This document shows positions 62,767 through 64,000 of a stretch of 64,000 bases of DNA, piece by piece. Positions within the stretch are counted from its first letter, which is position 1; each line of letters begins with the position of its first letter. The DNA comes from Pedomonas mirosovicensis (GTDB lineage: Bacteria; Pseudomonadota; Alphaproteobacteria; Sphingomonadales; Sphingomonadaceae). The position numbers and the translations under genes were made by a program. The stretch covers positions 2,557,001 to 2,621,000 of the forward strand of contig NZ_JAKFIA010000001.1 of the NCBI RefSeq assembly GCF_022569295.1. The letters run 5' to 3'. Below the pieces are notes generated by a model. The model was not told where the DNA came from and ran no database searches. It saw only the letters and a list, made by a program, of their open reading frames with translations.

Positions 62767-64000
62767 ATGCCCACCAGCCGCCGAACAGTCGTGTTCTTCC
62801 TTGGCATCGGCGGCGCAACCGTTGCTTCGCTGACGGCAGCCGGTTTCCTTTACCGGGCGGTTGATCGCGGCAGCTTTTCCGATCTGCAGGGCGGCGGGCC
62901 CTTCGAACCCTGGCGCGAGTGGCAGGAAGGACGCTTGCTCGACTCGGAAGGCGTGGCCCTGGCCGGCACGCTGGCAGCCTCCTCCCTCAACACCCAGCCC
63001 TGGCTGTTCCGGCTGGAAAGGCATGTTGTTGATCTCTACCTCAACCGGCGCAGCTATGCCCTGTTCATCGACCCTTACGACCGCGACGTGCTGCTGGGGC
63101 TGGGCTGCTGCATCGAGAACATGATGACGGCGGCCGAAGGCCTGGGCACTCCGGCCAGCCTTCGCTACTTTCCCAACCCTGACAACAGCGATCATGTGGC
63201 CCGCCTGACGCTGGGCACGGGCGCGCCCAACGAGACGCCCCGCTTTCTCGCCATTGCCAACCGCCACACCAATCGCAGCCGTTATCACCGCGATAGGATG
63301 CCGTCCGCCAGCATTCTTGCCACGCTCAAGCGCCTGTCCCCGAGCGGGCCTGCCAGCTTCAGGCTGTTTGCCGCCGAAAGCCCGGCCGGGCAGAGCTTCA
63401 TTGAAGGCACGCTCGCCGCCACCGAGGAGTTTACGTCCGACCCCAGCATGATGACGGAGAGCTTCCGCTGGTTCCGCCAGACCATGGACCAGGTGAAGGC
63501 CGCGAGGGACGGCACCAGCTTTCTCAGCAGCGGGCTGACGGATCTGCAGGTGCGAACCGGCATCGCCCTGCCCGATATCAATATGAACAGCTACAGCCAG
63601 ATGTGGCTCGAGACCACCCGCAATGACCAGATGCCCTACACGCCCATGTTCGGTCTCCTGTGCGTGGACGACCTCAGCAATCCGACCCATCTGCTGGAGG
63701 CGGGCCGGCTCCTTCAGCGGCTGCACCTGGAAGTGACAGCCCGCAACCTTGCGCTCCAGCCCCTCTCGCAAATGAACCGGATCGCGGACCGGGAGGAAGC
63801 GCGCGGCGGCCTGCCGGTCTTTCGCGAGCGCCTTGCCTCGCTGTCCGGCGGCCAGGGATACGTGGTGCTCGGCCTGCGCCTCGGATACCCGAAGCGGCCT
63901 GCCCGCATCTCGCCGCGCCGTCCTTTCCCGACCGTGCTGGTGCCGCGTCTGGGGCCACTGCGCCCCACTCATGTACATGGTGCTCCGCCGCCTTCCGGCC
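62767..64000 (+). CDS. Acg-family nitroreductase-like protein (partial, 411 codons visible)
   Basis: FMN-binding fold related to mycobacterial Acg and oxygen-insensitive nitroreductases. The N-terminus (TVVFFLGIGGATVASLTAAG) looks like a Tat or Sec signal or anchor after the MPTSRRT start. The domain follows with AASSLNTQPWLFRLERHVVD (flavin-phosphate-binding type), LFIDPYDRDVLLGLGCCIEN and MFGLLCVDDLSNPTHLLEAG, and near the end GYVVLGLRLGYPKRPARISP RRPF. The frame is open to the window edge. The last 30 codons are unlike the family, so it may continue, or end after another base error. ATG at 62767. Confidence 0.72.
   Translation, partial: MPTSRRTVVFFLGIGGATVASLTAAGFLYRAVDRGSFSDLQGGGPFEPWREWQEGRLLDSEGVALAGTLAASSLNTQPWLFRLERHVVDLYLNRRSYALFIDPYDRDVLLGLGCCIENMMTAAEGLGTPASLRYFPNPDNSDHVARLTLGTGAPNETPRFLAIANRHTNRSRYHRDRMPSASILATLKRLSPSGPASFRLFAAESPAGQSFIEGTLAATEEFTSDPSMMTESFRWFRQTMDQVKAARDGTSFLSSGLTDLQVRTGIALPDINMNSYSQMWLETTRNDQMPYTPMFGLLCVDDLSNPTHLLEAGRLLQRLHLEVTARNLALQPLSQMNRIADREEARGGLPVFRERLASLSGGQGYVVLGLRLGYPKRPARISPRRPFPTVLVPRLGPLRPTHVHGAPPPSG

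Overview
The window looks like chromosomal DNA of a high-GC alphaproteobacterium, most likely in or near Sphingomonadales. The evidence is a circularly permuted two-piece tmRNA encoding the tag ANDNEAFALAA, the SspB adaptor of the alphaproteobacterial type, alpha-type GshA, RpoB and RpoC, and the ubiA-rsmE-gshA and pspFABC neighbourhoods. There is no rRNA operon, CRISPR array, prophage or insertion sequence. Nearly everything is ordinary core genome, with a few accessory patches.

Layout. 1-2.8 kb: 5' part of fumC, sspB directly downstream of the ssrA (tmRNA) gene, then a stand-alone ACT-domain gene divergent from an Lrp/AsnC regulator. 2.8-16.2 kb: a frameshifted ATP-grasp gene, then the transcription and translation block read on the minus strand (tRNA-Trp, secE, nusG, rplK, rplA, rplJ, rplL, rpoB, rpoC). 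16.4-20.9 kb: a two-gene RND efflux operon. 21-26 kb: tRNA-Gly, a PEP-CTERM protein, two further exported proteins, tRNA-Tyr, rlmB, a small monooxygenase-like protein, and a hairpin-rich gap with a possible 24-residue peptide. 26-33.3 kb: ubiA-pmbA-cysQ (minus) divergent from rsmE-gshA (plus), a membrane dipeptidase and tRNA-Glu. 33.5-36.7 kb: a YghU-like glutathione transferase and a yfiRNB-type cyclic-di-GMP module. 36.9-44.7 kb: a complete histidine utilisation cluster (hutG, hutH, hutU, hutC, hutF, hutI) with two matching HutC-like operators. 44.7-50.5 kb: a stress-type cluster (two small membrane proteins, NDH-2, erythromycin-esterase-like protein, phosphoribosyltransferase-CBS fusion, DUF2267). 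50.8-55 kb: pckA, two proteins of unknown function, a J-domain protein and sufE. 55.2-59.3 kb: an enlarged phage-shock (psp) operon under a visible sigma-54 promoter, with pspF divergent. 59.4-64 kb: sodB, a broken small reading frame, a NUDIX hydrolase, AMP nucleosidase and the start of an Acg-type nitroreductase.

How it fits together. ssrA and sspB form a functional pair: trans-translation tags stalled products and SspB hands tagged proteins to ClpXP. The hut genes encode all five steps from histidine to glutamate, with their own repressor. The psp locus is the most unusual part. After pspA, pspB and pspC it carries four more small proteins, each with one membrane helix and a coiled coil, and three of them end in a 20-residue motif that also ends PspC.

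Caution. Four genes (ATP-grasp, ubiA, ndh, amn) each have a single-base frameshift, and every one falls in a C/G run of five or six. Correcting each run by one base restores a full-length protein. This looks more like sequencing or assembly error than real decay.
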